A DNA stretch of 53,074 nucleotides from Pyrinomonadaceae bacterium (GTDB lineage: Bacteria > Acidobacteriota > Blastocatellia > Pyrinomonadales > Pyrinomonadaceae), in contig JAIBCA010000095.1 of the NCBI GenBank assembly GCA_019694345.1, positions 1 through 53,074 of the forward strand, written 5' to 3'. Under the pieces are notes generated by a model. The model was not told the DNA's origin. It made no database searches and was given only the letters and a program-made list of their open reading frames with translations. This document shows, in pieces, positions 34,587 through 46,900 of this stretch. The position numbers and the translations under genes were made by a program. Position 1 is the first letter of the stretch. Each line of letters starts with the position of its first letter.

Positions 34587-35510
34587 CTAGTGTATAAAGT
34601 GTCTGCCGAGCAAATAGAGCAACGGAAACAGGAAAATCCAAACAATATCAACAAAGTGCCAATAAAGACCGGACATCTCGACCGGCATGTAGTACTCGGC
34701 GCTATAGGTGTTCTTCCAGGCTTTCCACAGCAGCCATGTCATCAACCCGAGTCCGACGATCATATGCAGAGCATGGAGTCCGGTCATAACAAAATAGATC
34801 CAGAAAAAGATCCGCACCTTGTCGCGAAACTTGTTCTCGTCGAGTTTGCCGTTCGAAAAGTATCCGATCTTTTCCGCCGCGGTCAGGTGCTGAACGTTGG
34901 GTTCCTTTGCCTGCTCGTCGATCGTGTGCTGGATCAGGTCGTATTCATGCCACTGAAACTCGCCGTGCGGGTTAACATAGGCATGTTCCGGTGCTCCGGG
35001 CTTTTTCTCAGCTGCCGAGGCGACCGTTTCGAAAGGCAGGGCAAACGCCTTGTGCTCGGCGGCCGGCTCACCTGCCTTGGTCTTTTTGTTCAATCCGGCG
35101 ACAGGTATCAACCCGCTGTTGTATTTGTCGGTATATTCGACCGCCTTAACGCCTAAAAATACGGTACCGAAAAACATCGTCAACACGATCAGAATGACCT
35201 GCATATTCCGATTGCCTTTCTGAGCGTAATAGACCGTAAGTGCCATCGTCAGCGAACTGACGATCAGTACGAGCGTATTAAGTCCGCCGAGAAATGCGTC
35301 GAGGTGGTTACTGCCCGCGGCAAACGCCATCGGATACCGCGACCGGAATACCAAATAGGCCGTAAACAGCCCGCCGAAGAACATGATCTCCTGCACGAGG
35401 AACATCCACATCCCGATCGAGACGGACTCTTCCTGCTGCTTCATGTCTTCGAACTGATGCTGAAGACCCGGAGCGTGATGATGTTCGTGTGTATCTGCGT
35501 GTGTCGACAT
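34587..35510 (-). CDS. ctaE: Cytochrome c oxidase subunit III with long hydrophilic insertion
   Basis: Subunit III of the heme-copper oxidase. Five membrane segments are clear: 33-55, 73-95, 104-124, 233-260 and 280-303 (the last [14 protein letters not shown]). Between segments three and four lies a hydrophilic stretch of about 100 residues (127-228), with Lys, Glu and Ala clusters and [11 protein letters not shown]. It is absent from ordinary subunit III, which is about 200-260 residues. The His-rich N-terminus ([15 protein letters not shown]) is also notable. The family motif [11 protein letters not shown] is intact. The gene sits between ctaD and the subunit IV gene. Confidence 0.88.
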   Translation of the reverse strand: MSTHADTHEHHHAPGLQHQFEDMKQQEESVSIGMWMFLVQEIMFFGGLFTAYLVFRSRYPMAFAAGSNHLDAFLGGLNTLVLIVSSLTMALTVYYAQKGNRNMQVILIVLTMFFGTVFLGVKAVEYTDKYNSGLIPVAGLNKKTKAGEPAAEHKAFALPFETVASAAEKKPGAPEHAYVNPHGEFQWHEYDLIQHTIDEQAKEPNVQHLTAAEKIGYFSNGKLDENKFRDKVRIFFWIYFVMTGLHALHMIVGLGLMTWLLWKAWKNTYSAEYYMPVEMSGLYWHFVDIVWIFLFPLLYLLGRHFIH

Positions 35511-35598
35511 TATTTATCTATTGAGGATCCAAATTAGATACTCTTATCCGGGCCAGTCAGCCGTGATCGCTCACGCCGCCCGGCCCGTCGTGTTTATA

Positions 35599-37275
35599 TT
35601 ACGCCAATGCGGCGGCGGTTTCGCGCCGTCTCGCCTCTTCAAGATCGAGGCCGCTTTCCTCGCCGAACTCGTACGCTTCCCACGTTACGACCGGCATGGT
35701 CTCAAAGTTCTCGGTCGGCGGCGGTGAACTCGTGCGCCACTCGAGCCCGGGCAGCATCCACGGATTATCACCGGCCTTTTTGCCGAACAATAGCGAGTGC
35801 CCAAGGTAAAGGACCGGCATGATCAGGCCAACCCCGAGCACCGAAGCACCTGCCGTTGAGAAGATATTGAGCACCTGCAATTCTTCCGGATACGAAGCGT
35901 ATCGTCGCGGCATGCCCTGGTACCCAAGGATGAACTGCGGGAAAAATGTCAGGTTGAACCCAACAAATACAAGCATTGCCGAGATCTTGCCCCAGAACTC
36001 AGAGTACATTCGACCGGTCATCTTCGGCCACCAGTAGTGAATACCGCCGAGATAGGCGATAACCTGGCCGCCGACCATCACATAGTGAAAGTGGGCTACG
36101 ACAAAATACGTGTCCGTAAGGTGCACCGTAAGGCCGACCGAACCAAGGAAAAGTCCGGTTAGGCCGCCGATAAGGAACAGGCCCATAAAGCCCAATGCGT
36201 AAAGCATCGGGGTGTCGAACGTGATCGAGCCCTTAAAGAGGGTCGCCGTCCAGTTGAACATCTTGATCGCGGACGGCACCGCCACGACCATCGTCAGGAA
36301 TGAGAACACCAAGCCGGCATAAACCGATTGTCCGCTAACGAACATATGGTGCCCCCATACCAGGAAACCGAATACCGCAATAGCGATGCTTGAAAACGCG
36401 ATGAACTCGTAACCGAAGATCTTCTTTCTCGAAAAATTCGAGATCAGTTCGCTGATCACGCCCATTCCGGGCAGGATCATGATGTACACGGCCGGATGAG
36501 AATAGAACCAGAACAGGTGCTGGAACAGGATCGGATCGCCGCCGATAGACGGGTCGAAGATACCGACGCGGCCGACTCTCTCAAGGGCAAGCATCAAGAT
36601 CGTGATGGCGACCACCGGAGTGCCGAGGATCATGACGAGGCTGGTCGCATAGTGTGCCCAAACGAATAGCGGCAGGCGAAACCAGGTCATTCCGGGGGCA
36701 CGCATCGTATGAATGGTAACGATGAAGTTAAGTCCGGTCAGGATCGACGAAAATCCGTTGATAAAGATCCCGAGTCCGACCGCCATCACGTACGAGTTTG
36801 AGAACGTCGTACTGTAGGGGGTATAGAACGTCCAGCCGGTATCGACACCGCCCTGCATCAGGCCAAACAGCGTAAACGCGCCGCCCACCCAATAAATATA
36901 CAGGCTGAGCAGATTGATACGCGGCAGGGCGAGGTCTTTGGCCCCGATCATCAGCGGCAGCAAAAAGTTGCCGAGGATCGCCGGGATCGACGGTATCAGG
37001 AAGAAAAAGATCATCAGGATACCGTGCTGAGTGAATACCTTGTTGTAGGTACCGGACTCGAGCAGGTCGCTTGACGGTGTCAGAAGTTCAAGCCGGATGG
37101 CGGCGGCATAGAGCCCGCCCATGAAAAAGAACACCGACACCGAGATCAAGTACATCAGTGCGATGCGCTTGTGATCTTTGGTCAAAAGCCATGACTTCAG
37201 GGACGAACCGTTATTCAAATAGTTCATCGCCGGCTTGGCCGCCATCTCCGCATTCATTGCATCTTGCGTTTGCAT
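35599..37275 (-). CDS. ctaD: Cytochrome c oxidase subunit I, A2-type heme-copper oxidase
   Basis: The core that reduces O2 to water and pumps protons. Heme a ligands are His84 and His397, heme a3 ligand is His395 (AHFHY), and the CuB ligands are His260 (YSHPAVY), His309 and His310 (GHH). The cross-linked Tyr264 is present. At 258-259 the protein has Tyr-Ser in place of the Glu of A1 enzymes, which marks the A2 subclass, as in Thermus caa3. The 558 residues span twelve segments. It lies between subunit II and subunit III genes, in the usual order. Confidence 0.97.
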   Translation of the reverse strand: MQTQDAMNAEMAAKPAMNYLNNGSSLKSWLLTKDHKRIALMYLISVSVFFFMGGLYAAAIRLELLTPSSDLLESGTYNKVFTQHGILMIFFFLIPSIPAILGNFLLPLMIGAKDLALPRINLLSLYIYWVGGAFTLFGLMQGGVDTGWTFYTPYSTTFSNSYVMAVGLGIFINGFSSILTGLNFIVTIHTMRAPGMTWFRLPLFVWAHYATSLVMILGTPVVAITILMLALERVGRVGIFDPSIGGDPILFQHLFWFYSHPAVYIMILPGMGVISELISNFSRKKIFGYEFIAFSSIAIAVFGFLVWGHHMFVSGQSVYAGLVFSFLTMVVAVPSAIKMFNWTATLFKGSITFDTPMLYALGFMGLFLIGGLTGLFLGSVGLTVHLTDTYFVVAHFHYVMVGGQVIAYLGGIHYWWPKMTGRMYSEFWGKISAMLVFVGFNLTFFPQFILGYQGMPRRYASYPEELQVLNIFSTAGASVLGVGLIMPVLYLGHSLLFGKKAGDNPWMLPGLEWRTSSPPPTENFETMPVVTWEAYEFGEESGLDLEEARRRETAAALA

Positions 37276-37289
37276 ATTCTTTTACTACC

Positions 37290-38345
37290 CTACTTGTTGC
37301 TGTTCGCAGCCGGCTTAGTCGGCGCCGTCTTATTGGCCGCTGCGGAATTAGTATTTGCCGACATTGCCGGTGCCGTTGTCGGAGCACCTGCCGCAGGTGC
37401 GGCTGCCCCGGGGCTTAGCGACTTGATGTAGGCAACGAGCGAATTCAACTGCTCTTCGGTAACCTGGCCCTTGAAGGTCGGCATGATCGGCTGATAGCCC
37501 TCGACCACCTGCGACGCCGGGTTAAGGATCGAATTTCTTAGATACTGGTCGTCAGCTTTGACCGTCTGTCCGCCGACCAGCTTTACGTCAGTGTTAAAAA
37601 TGCCCTCAAGCTTGGCCCCGCGTTGGCCGGCACCGCCGGCATGGCACGAAGCACATCCGAGCTTGTTCTGGAACAGGTCCTTGCCCGCCTCGACAGGAGT
37701 TTGGCCCGACACGTTGCCGCTCAACCAGTTGTCGAAGTCACGCTGTTCCATTACATAGACCCAGCCGCCCATTCCGGAATGGTTCAGGCCGCAATATTCC
37801 GCACAATAGAGGTGATATTTGCCGGGCTTGGTGGCCTCAAACCACATATAAGTGTAGCGGCCCGGAACGACGTCAGCCTTGGTGCGAAATGCCGGGATCG
37901 AGAAATCGTGCAGAACGTCCTCGGTCGTCATTGTCAGTTTGATCTTTCGTCCGACGGGCACGTGGAGTTCATTGATCTCGCGTTGACCGGTCTCGTGCTG
38001 GACCTTCCACATCCATTGTTTGCCGACGACGTATATCTCCATTGCATCGTCGGGCGGTGTGTACTGCTGAAAGTAAATGATCGCTCCACCCAAAAAGATC
38101 GTCATCGAAATAACGAAGGGAATGATCGACCAGACCGTTTCCAGAACCATCGAACCGTGGATCTCATCCGGCGTCGCATATTTTTCCTTTGCACGATATT
38201 TCATCGAAAAGAAAAAGATCGCCGCGATAATAGGGATCGAGAACGCTACGCTCACAAAAATGAGGTAGAAATACAAAGCATCGACCTGCCAGGCGAATGT
38301 TGACGCTTGTTCCGGAAATAATGGTATCCAACTAGTGTTCTGCAT
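37290..38345 (-). CDS. ctaC: Cytochrome c oxidase subunit II with fused cytochrome c (caa3-type)
   Basis: Two membrane segments (22-48 and 66-94) precede a periplasmic CuA domain. Ligands are His146, Cys181, Cys185, His189 and Met192 in CAEYCGLNHSGM. A class I cytochrome c is fused behind it: CASCH at 231-235 with a probable Met288 ligand in PIMPTFKG. The tail is Ala/Pro/Asn-rich. The fused heme would take electrons directly from the alternative complex III in the same operon, as seen in other ACIII-caa3 assemblies. The start lacks a cleaved signal peptide, which is normal. Confidence 0.96.
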   Translation of the reverse strand: MQNTSWIPLFPEQASTFAWQVDALYFYLIFVSVAFSIPIIAAIFFFSMKYRAKEKYATPDEIHGSMVLETVWSIIPFVISMTIFLGGAIIYFQQYTPPDDAMEIYVVGKQWMWKVQHETGQREINELHVPVGRKIKLTMTTEDVLHDFSIPAFRTKADVVPGRYTYMWFEATKPGKYHLYCAEYCGLNHSGMGGWVYVMEQRDFDNWLSGNVSGQTPVEAGKDLFQNKLGCASCHAGGAGQRGAKLEGIFNTDVKLVGGQTVKADDQYLRNSILNPASQVVEGYQPIMPTFKGQVTEEQLNSLVAYIKSLSPGAAAPAAGAPTTAPAMSANTNSAAANKTAPTKPAANSNK

Positions 38346-38429
38346 AATCTCTTTCGGACCTGATACTACTTAAAACTACGGTGTCGGCATGATCATCGAA
38401 CCGCCGTATTCATCGATCAGCCCCCGGCG

Positions 38430-39329
38430 TTACGCGGCCTTACGCTTATTCCTCCGCCAAAATACGAGTGCCATGGCCCCCATACCTATCAATGTCGCGA
38501 TCGCACCCAGCCGGATCACATTAAGGATCGCCAGGCCGTATTTACCCGTTGACGGGTCGTAATGATAACAGTAGAGCAAAAGCTGCTCTGCCGGATTGCC
38601 CACCCGGCTTTCGGCCGATTCCATGAGGCCGAACTTGAGGTCTTTCGGGGCGTAGTCGATACCGTAAAGGTACCTTGCCAACTTGCCGTCAGGCGTCGTG
38701 ATCATTATCCCGCCGGCGTGGGCAAACTGATTGGACTTTTCGTCCCACTTATAATTGAACCCGGCGGCCTTTGTGACCTGATCGATAGAGGCCTGGGCTC
38801 CGGTCAGGAAATGCCAGCCGTTCTCGCTCCCCTGTCGGCCATATCGTTCCACATAGGCGGCCTTCTTGTTCTTTGCCAGATCCGGCTTGTCGTTCTCACG
38901 GGCGTCAAAGCTGATCGCCAGAACGTCAAAGTCCTTCCCCGCATCAAAATTGATCCCTTTCAGAGAACCCGTCAGGCCGTTCAGAACCTGATTGCAAAGC
39001 ATCGGGCATTCGTAATACACAAAGGCCACGATCACCGGGTTGCCCTTTGAGAAATAATCACCCAACTTGACTGTCCGACCGTCCTCGTTCTTGAACTCGG
39101 CGTCCATCGGCAGCTTATCACCGAGTTTCTGCTCGATCCCGATCGACTGCAGAGCCTCGGGCAGACCGTTTGAGGTCGTCTGCGACGGGTCATACGTCTT
39201 CGGTGCGTATAACGGCGAATTGTAATGCTCGGACTTCTGGGCCGGCACCGCAATAAACGCCGTCAAAATGATCGTCAAAGCACAAAGCTTCACCATCAAA
39301 ACAGCTGATATTGGCGAATCTTCTTTCAT
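38430..39329 (-). CDS. SCO1/SenC family copper chaperone, membrane-anchored at both ends
   Basis: SCO proteins deliver copper to CuA or reduce its cysteines. The copper motif is YYECPMLCNQ (Cys108 and Cys112) and the third ligand is His204 in FAHAGG. An N-terminal hydrophobic segment (about 8-30) is export-like, and a second hydrophobic segment closes the protein (NVIRLGAIATLIGMGAMALVFWRRNKRK). A C-terminal anchor is unusual compared with typical SCO, which has only an N-terminal one. It lies 84 bp upstream of ctaC in the transcription order, directly next to the CuA gene it would serve. Confidence 0.92.
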   Translation of the reverse strand: MKEDSPISAVLMVKLCALTIILTAFIAVPAQKSEHYNSPLYAPKTYDPSQTTSNGLPEALQSIGIEQKLGDKLPMDAEFKNEDGRTVKLGDYFSKGNPVIVAFVYYECPMLCNQVLNGLTGSLKGINFDAGKDFDVLAISFDARENDKPDLAKNKKAAYVERYGRQGSENGWHFLTGAQASIDQVTKAAGFNYKWDEKSNQFAHAGGIMITTPDGKLARYLYGIDYAPKDLKFGLMESAESRVGNPAEQLLLYCYHYDPSTGKYGLAILNVIRLGAIATLIGMGAMALVFWRRNKRKAA

Positions 39330-39335
39330 CTACTA

Positions 39336-39872
39336 CTACCTTTGTGTTTCCGACGCGGTGCGGCCGGCTCCGGCATCGGATACGAACATTCTCGACTCTT
39401 TCAAAAACTTCTCGGCATCGGCACCGGTTCTCGCCTTGATCGGGCCGGCAAGAAACTTCTTCTTGGCCTCATCGATCGGAAGTGAAATGACCGTTCCGGT
39501 CTTGGCGTCTTTCTGGCCTTTGGCCCAGAGTTCGTCCCACTGCTTCTGCAATTCCCAATACTCGGACTGCGGTGCACGCAGTTCGAGGTTTACACGGCCA
39601 TTTTCTGAATCAACGCCAAATCCCGGGGCGGCCTGCAAACGCGGCTCGGCCGGCAGCCGGTCCTTATCAGGCAATCTCATAGGATTGGCCGGGCCCGCCG
39701 TCTCGGTCGCATAGTCACGCATCGTGCCCAGAAAGGCCCACATCAGGCCAAACGTGATCACGATCAAGAGAAACAGCCCGATACCGAAATAGACGATACC
39801 CTTCAGGCCGATCTCATTTTCCTCGTAGCCTTTATCAAAATCGGCCGGAGTATTTACATGTTTCTTTGACAT
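39336..39872 (-). CDS. Single-pass membrane protein of the ACIII-oxidase operon
   Basis: I do not recognise a named family. One membrane segment at about 24-48 (GIVYFGIGLFLLIVITFGLMWAF) is preceded by a charged N-terminus (MSKKHVNTPADFDKGYEENEIGLK) and followed by a soluble domain that contains RLPDKDRLPAEPRLQAAPGFGVDSENG. Then come amphipathic helices with YWELQKQWDELWAKGQKD and SLPIDEAKKKFLAG. Its place between actF and the SCO gene suggests a small assembly or accessory subunit. The stop and the SCO start are 6 bp apart. Confidence 0.75.
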   Translation of the reverse strand: MSKKHVNTPADFDKGYEENEIGLKGIVYFGIGLFLLIVITFGLMWAFLGTMRDYATETAGPANPMRLPDKDRLPAEPRLQAAPGFGVDSENGRVNLELRAPQSEYWELQKQWDELWAKGQKDAKTGTVISLPIDEAKKKFLAGPIKARTGADAEKFLKESRMFVSDAGAGRTASETQR

Positions 39873-39905
39873 AGCTTTATCAAAAGCAACTAAACTGGTT
39901 CCTTA

Positions 39906-41123
39906 CTAATGCCCCTTTCCATGCTCGACCGCACTTTCAAAGAACGGGTCCTTGATCGGCACCAGCGGACGCTTCAACAACTCTCCGAAGAACCACCAAA
40001 GCCAGATACCACCGATCGCGATAGGTGCGACGATGTCGAGCCAATCGATATGAAACGCTCCCGACGCAATGCCCTCAGTGATCCGCGGCGTCGGCCCGAT
40101 CTGATAGAACATATCGATGACACGCATGACGAGTATGAACATCGCAAGTGATGCCAACCAGCGGGCCTTTCGTTTGAAGTCCTGCTGCAGCAACACGAGG
40201 AACGGGAACGCAAAGTGGAACACTATCAGCATCACGCCCATGTAGCCCCAGCCGCCCTTCATGCGGGTCAGGTACCAGGTGGTCTCTTCCGGCAGATTGC
40301 CCGACCAGATGATCAGGAATTGCGAGAAGTTGAAATAGGCCCAAACCATCGTCAGCGCGAGCATCAACTTGCCAAGATCGTGAAAATGTCGCTTTCCGAG
40401 CACGCCGTCCATCGGAGTTTTGTTCGAAAGTGCCGCCATAACGGCCACGACGAAGCAGAAACAGCTCAATCCCCATCCCGCGACAAAGAGCAGTCCCCAC
40501 ATGGTCGAAAACCAGTGCGGATCGAGCATCATCACCCAATCGACGACTGCAAAAGTGACGACCAGAGCGTAAATGACCATCGTCGGCCCTGAGAACCGCG
40601 AGGCACGGTCAAGAAGTCGTTCGGAGGCAGCGAGATCTTCCGTTTTGTCCTGTGCCGCCGACCATTTATTGAGCAAATGGACCATTACGTACCAAAGTGC
40701 AAAATATATGACCGATCGGACGATCCAAAACCAAGGAGCCATAAAGACCCCGCGATGCTGCATCACCGGATCGTCAGCCGGAAGGTGAGTAAACTCGTAA
40801 ACCTTGTGAGTATAAACACCGATCGCCAACGGAATGAACAAAAGAACGATCAACGGCAAGGTCCGCGATCCGGCTTCGACTGTCCTGCGGATGACAACTC
40901 CCCAGGCACCGCCGGTCAGATACTGAAGCATCAATACGCCGAGACTGCCGAGGCCGATACCGCCCCAGAAGATAAATCCGACCAACCATGAACGCAGAGC
41001 CTGCTCGGTGTTAAAGTAGCACCCAACGGCCCAAATGATCAGAGCAATGCCGCCGACACCCAGTGCCAGGGTCCGCCATTTATTGACGATCGCCGGAGCG
41101 TAGTATTTTTCGAGATCGGCCAT
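39906..41123 (-). CDS. actF: Alternative complex III subunit F (quinol oxidation membrane subunit)
   Basis: 405 residues with about ten membrane segments, paralogous in fold to ActC/NrfD. Typical strings are KWRTLALGVGGIALIIWAVGCYF, GVFMAPWFWIVRSVIYFALWYVMVHLL and DWVMMLDPHWFSTMWGLLFVAGWGLSCFCFVVAVMAAL. WYLTRMKGGWGYMGVMLIVFHFAFPFLVLLQQDFKR lies near the end. It helps form the membrane part of ACIII, which replaces the cytochrome bc1 complex. The gene starts one base after the actE stop, consistent with tight coupling. Confidence 0.93.
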   Translation of the reverse strand: MADLEKYYAPAIVNKWRTLALGVGGIALIIWAVGCYFNTEQALRSWLVGFIFWGGIGLGSLGVLMLQYLTGGAWGVVIRRTVEAGSRTLPLIVLLFIPLAIGVYTHKVYEFTHLPADDPVMQHRGVFMAPWFWIVRSVIYFALWYVMVHLLNKWSAAQDKTEDLAASERLLDRASRFSGPTMVIYALVVTFAVVDWVMMLDPHWFSTMWGLLFVAGWGLSCFCFVVAVMAALSNKTPMDGVLGKRHFHDLGKLMLALTMVWAYFNFSQFLIIWSGNLPEETTWYLTRMKGGWGYMGVMLIVFHFAFPFLVLLQQDFKRKARWLASLAMFILVMRVIDMFYQIGPTPRITEGIASGAFHIDWLDIVAPIAIGGIWLWWFFGELLKRPLVPIKDPFFESAVEHGKGH

Positions 41124-41849
41124 TTACTTCCCACCTCCGTGAGTGTTGGCAGGTTCGGCCGCTTTCGGGGCCGCGGTATTTGCCTCAGTACTGTTGTTCA
41201 TCTTTAGGTTCGTGTCAGGGTTTTGGCTCACCTGCAGTGCCCGTATGTAGGCAACGATCGCCCAACGGTCAGCCGGCTGGATCTGAGCTCCATAACTGTT
41301 CATCTTGCCCCAACCATTTGAGATCACGTCAAAAAAGTGCCCGACCGGAGCATTTCTAAGCCGATCGTCGTGATACGTCGGCGGTGCTGAAAACCCGCGT
41401 CGCACGATCATACCGTCGCCTTTACCGACCGGCCCGTGGCAAACGATGCAGTAGATGTTGTAACGTTCCTGGCCGCGGTCCACCAGTTCCTTGGTGACAG
41501 GGATCGGAAATTCGTCGATCGCGTTGGGAAACGACGTCACGATAGTGTTTCCTGCCGCATTGGTCGTCGCGGCAACTTCCGCATTCGGGTTCGGGTTGTC
41601 GATCTTGCCGGTGTAGAACGCCTTATTGTCGCGAAGCTGGCCGCGGGCGATCGTACCCTCAGGAGCCTCGCGTGAAGCACGCTTGTCGGCGAAGAACTCG
41701 CTCTTCTTATAGGCCTTGTAACGCGGCTGGTCCTGCATATCAAAACGCACGCCGCAACCCGTCAGCACTACAAAGGCCGTAAAGCACACTGTAAATCCAA
41801 GCCGCCGTAACATAGATCTTTTCGTCGAAAGAAGGTTATTCAGGAACAT
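41124..41849 (-). CDS. actE: Alternative complex III subunit E (monoheme cytochrome c lipoprotein)
   Basis: The lipobox is LTGC (Cys32) and the single heme site is YCIVCHGPVGKGDG near residues 131-144, so it is a membrane-tethered cytochrome c. Asn/Ala-rich spacers and a C-terminal Lys/Ala tail flank it. The start at 41849 is fixed by GGAGGT lying five bases upstream, inside the 3' end of actD. The genes overlap by 14 nt. An internal Met13 is a weaker alternative. Electron transfer from ActB or ActA through this heme to the oxidase is the expected role. Confidence 0.93.
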   Translation of the reverse strand: MFLNNLLSTKRSMLRRLGFTVCFTAFVVLTGCGVRFDMQDQPRYKAYKKSEFFADKRASREAPEGTIARGQLRDNKAFYTGKIDNPNPNAEVAATTNAAGNTIVTSFPNAIDEFPIPVTKELVDRGQERYNIYCIVCHGPVGKGDGMIVRRGFSAPPTYHDDRLRNAPVGHFFDVISNGWGKMNSYGAQIQPADRWAIVAYIRALQVSQNPDTNLKMNNSTEANTAAPKAAEPANTHGGGK

Positions 41850-42369
41850 CGAACACCTCCTGTGCGTTGAGGCTTTCCATAAAGCTTCGGGTCTTTTCGT
41901 AGTCGTACTGCGGATCCTCGGCCTCTATAATCAAGAAAAACTTCTCTCGGGTCGCCAGGGCGAACCGCGGAACGTTGAAGCACGGATGATAGGGTGCCGG
42001 CAGTCCGTTGAGAAACAACATGCCGAAAACGGCGACCGCCGCCGAAAATAGGATCGTCAGCTCGTACATTGGCGGAATAAATGCCGGCAGGCTGAAATGG
42101 GGCCGGCCGCCGACAATGATCGGATAATCGATCACGTGGACGAAATAGACCAATCCAAGCCCGGACATCAGTCCGGTCAGGCCGCCCGCAAATATCAGGT
42201 ACGGCAAGATACTCCGCTTGATGCCCAGTGCCTCATCGATCTCGTGAAGCGGGAAAGGCGAAAAAGCATCGGTCTTGGTATAGCCGGCCTCGCGCACCTT
42301 GTTCGCCGCGTCGACCATCTCGGTCGCCGTGTCAAACTCGGCCAGAATTCCGTATATGTTGTTGCCCAT
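41836..42369 (-). CDS. actD: Alternative complex III subunit D
   Basis: 177 residues, DUF3341-type. The N-terminal part (IYGILAEFDTATEMVDAANKVREAGYTKTDAFSPFPLHEIDEALG) is cytoplasmic, followed by two membrane segments (about 57-82 and 101-122: PMYELTILFSAAVAVFGMLFL) and then a soluble C-terminus. ActD caps the ActC/ActF membrane pair. Its 3' end carries the ribosome site and start codon of actE. The order actC-actD-actE-actF is the standard one. Confidence 0.93.
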   Translation of the reverse strand: MGNNIYGILAEFDTATEMVDAANKVREAGYTKTDAFSPFPLHEIDEALGIKRSILPYLIFAGGLTGLMSGLGLVYFVHVIDYPIIVGGRPHFSLPAFIPPMYELTILFSAAVAVFGMLFLNGLPAPYHPCFNVPRFALATREKFFLIIEAEDPQYDYEKTRSFMESLNAQEVFDVPE

Positions 42370-42411
42370 ATCTAAATTCGTTTACAAAAACTAAAATCCT
42401 GGATCCACGGA

Positions 42412-43857
<1,446 letters not shown>

Positions 43858-43930
43858 ATTTTTCTAACTCAAACGGCCAAAGGATCAGCCGCCGCGTTTG
43901 TTCGCTATGAACAATTTGACCGTCAGGCCG

Positions 43931-46900
43931 CTAGTGAGCCTCGCCTCCCGGTTTCGTGGTTTCCGTTGCCTTCGCCGGTTTGGCCTTCCGTTTCTCAGGA
44001 GCTCTGTAATCCGGCATTTCCTTGTTCTGGTTCTTGAGGCCGGCCATGTAAGTGGTCCGCGGCTGCGTGTTGAGTTCATTCAACAGCGTGTAATCGCGAT
44101 GGTCCTTCTTAGCCTTGGCAACCTTGCTCTCCGGGTCGCCCATGTCGCCGAAGATGATCGCATCCGTCGGGCAGGCCGATTGGCACGCGGTTATGACCTC
44201 GCCGTCGCGGATCTTGCGGGCTCCGTCTTTCTGAGCCTCGATACGAGCCGCTGCGATACGCTGGGTGCAGTACGTACACTTTTCCATGACACCGCGGCTG
44301 CGGATCGAAACCTCAGGGTTCCTCATCAGTTTGTACTGCGGCGTGTTCCAATCCTGGTAAAGCAGGAAGTTGAACCGTCGTACCTTGTACGGACAGTTAT
44401 TCGAGCAATATCGGGTTCCGACACAGCGGTTGTAGACCATGTCGTTGAGGCCCTCGGCACTGTGAACGGTCGCGTGGACCGGGCAAACGACCTCGCACGG
44501 AGCCTGTTCGCACTGCTGACAAAGCACCGGCTGGAAGTACGGACCGTCCGGATCGTTGATGTCGCCGCCGCCAAAATACGCGTCGATACGCAGCCAGTGC
44601 ATTTCGCGGCTGCGGTTGACCTGCTCTTTGCCGACGACCGGGATATTATTCTCAGCCTGACAGGCGACGACGCAGGCATTACATCCGACGCACGAATTGA
44701 GGTCAATCGACATCGCCCATTTCGTATTCTGGTCGTAGATCTTGGTGTGCTGTTCGTACGGGTACATCGATTTGTCGTACTCGTCGTGCTGATGCCCCAT
44801 TTCCGGCTCAGCCACAAACTCGTCGACATCCCATACGCGAAGGAGGTCGCGGCCCTCCATATTGAAATGGATCTGTGTTGAAGCGATGGTCGTCGTTTCG
44901 CCCTTTTTCGAGATCTCGCCAAAGCCGAAGTTCATCGCGTCAGAACGGCGAACGTCGAAAGCACTGTAACCGATCCCCGTACCGACCTTGCCGGCACGCG
45001 TTCGGCCATAGCCCATGTAGATCGTGATCACGTCGTCGGGCTGTCCCGGAGCGATCCACATCGGAACGGGCTTTGAAATCTCGCCGCCCTGATATTTCAA
45101 GGTAACGAGGTCAGAGAACTGATTGCCGCCCTTGGTGTTGATAAAACTCGTGCCCTGCGATCCGCCGACGTATTCGCGGGCATCGTTGCCGGTATTAATG
45201 CCGAGTCTTGCGGCAGTTTTGGGACTGATCAACGCAACGTTGTCCCACGTGATCTTATTGAGCGGATTCGGCAGCTCCTGCAGCCAGCCGTTATTCGTGA
45301 ATCGACCGTCATAAACGCACGGATCCGGCAAAATGCTGATCTCGAGACTGCCGGAACCGGCCGTTTTTGTATCAGGCTGGCTCAAAAATGCGGTCGTTGC
45401 CGTTACCGCTTTGGGCGTCGATGCCGTGTTTGGAACCACGCCGTCGTGAACGGCCTTGTTCCAGTTATCTTCGAACGTCTTCGGAGCAACGCCCGCCGGG
45501 ATCGGGGCCGCCGCCGGTGAAGCCGCCTTCGGAGCCTCTTTCTTGGCGGCATCCGCAGGAGTTGTCTCTTTGGCAACTTCTTTGGTTTCGGCCTTCGCTT
45601 CGGTCTTGGGTTCGACCTTGGCCTCGGTCTTAGCGGGCTCAACCGCCTTTGCCGCTGCCGGAGTTATTGTCGCGGTCTGCCAATATGCTTTGACAATGTC
45701 CGAGTCTTTCTTGTCAAACCCCTCTTTGAAAAACAGCTGAACGACCTCGTGCGCATTCTTACCGTCGTAGAGCGGTGCGATGATCGGCTGAACGATAGTG
45801 GCGGTGCCGTCGAACGCCCGGCCGTCGCTCCATCCTTCAAAATAATGCTTGGCGTTGACATGCCAGTGGCATAATTCCGCGGTCTCATCCTGGTGAAGCC
45901 CGAGATGAACACGCAGGGCTATCTTGTTCATTCGCTCGGCCGACAACTTCAGGTCAGCGGGCGAGTTATAAACGGGATTGCCGCCGAGCACGACCAACAT
46001 TTTCACGCGGCCGCCGTCGATGTCCCCGATAAGTTCTTTGAACTGTTCGACTTGCGTCTTTTCAGATCCCGGCGAGAGCGGATCGATATAGACCACCGTC
46101 TGACCGGCGTTGCCCAGTGCAGCGTTGATCGCATGAGCCAGAGCATGGACCACGGGCGATTGGTTGTCGCCGGCGACCACGAGCGACTTGCCCTTGAACG
46201 CCATGAGGTCCTTGGCCATTGCAGCGATCCAGGCTGCATTTTCGGTGTAGGTCGATGTTGCCCCCGCGACTCCGACGGCCTTGGCGACCGCTTTGGCGAT
46301 CTCAGCCATTTGGCTCGGCTTAACGGCAAGCCGATGATCGGCCTTGGCACCTGTCAGGCTGACGGTCGTCTCGATCGAGTAGAGACGGTTGATCGATTTC
46401 TTTTCCTCGTCAAACGCACGGCCCTTGGCAAAATCCTTGAGATAGGCAACGTTGAAACCGGAAAAGATGTCGGCGTCCAGCGAAAGGATCCTCTCGGCCT
46501 TGTCAAACTTGTAGATCGGCTGAACCGGTGTCCCAAATGCCAGTTTCGCACCTGCCAGGACATTATCGTTGTTGATCGGTTCGTACTGGACCCATTTAGC
46601 ATTCGGAAGTTCGGCCTTGAGTTTGGTGAACTGATCGATCAAGGTCGGCGAAGTGACCGTATCGGTCAAAAACCGGATCCCGGCCCCGCCGTCCTTACGG
46701 TTCTCATCGATCGCGGAGCGAAACTCCGCCATGAAACTTTCCCAGTTCTTGGGACTGCCTCGAAATGTGATCTCCTGTGAACGGTCCGGGTCGTACATGT
46801 CCAACACGGAAGCCTGTGCCAAAACGTCGGTCGCACCGCGACTGCCGGGGTGATCGGGATTACCCTCGACCTTGACGGGGCGGTGCTCGAACGCTTTTGC

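Noticed and set aside
43898..44881. Long rightward frame opposite the iron-sulfur part of actB.
   Set aside because: It is a shadow of the actB reading frame; actB has the full Cys motifs.
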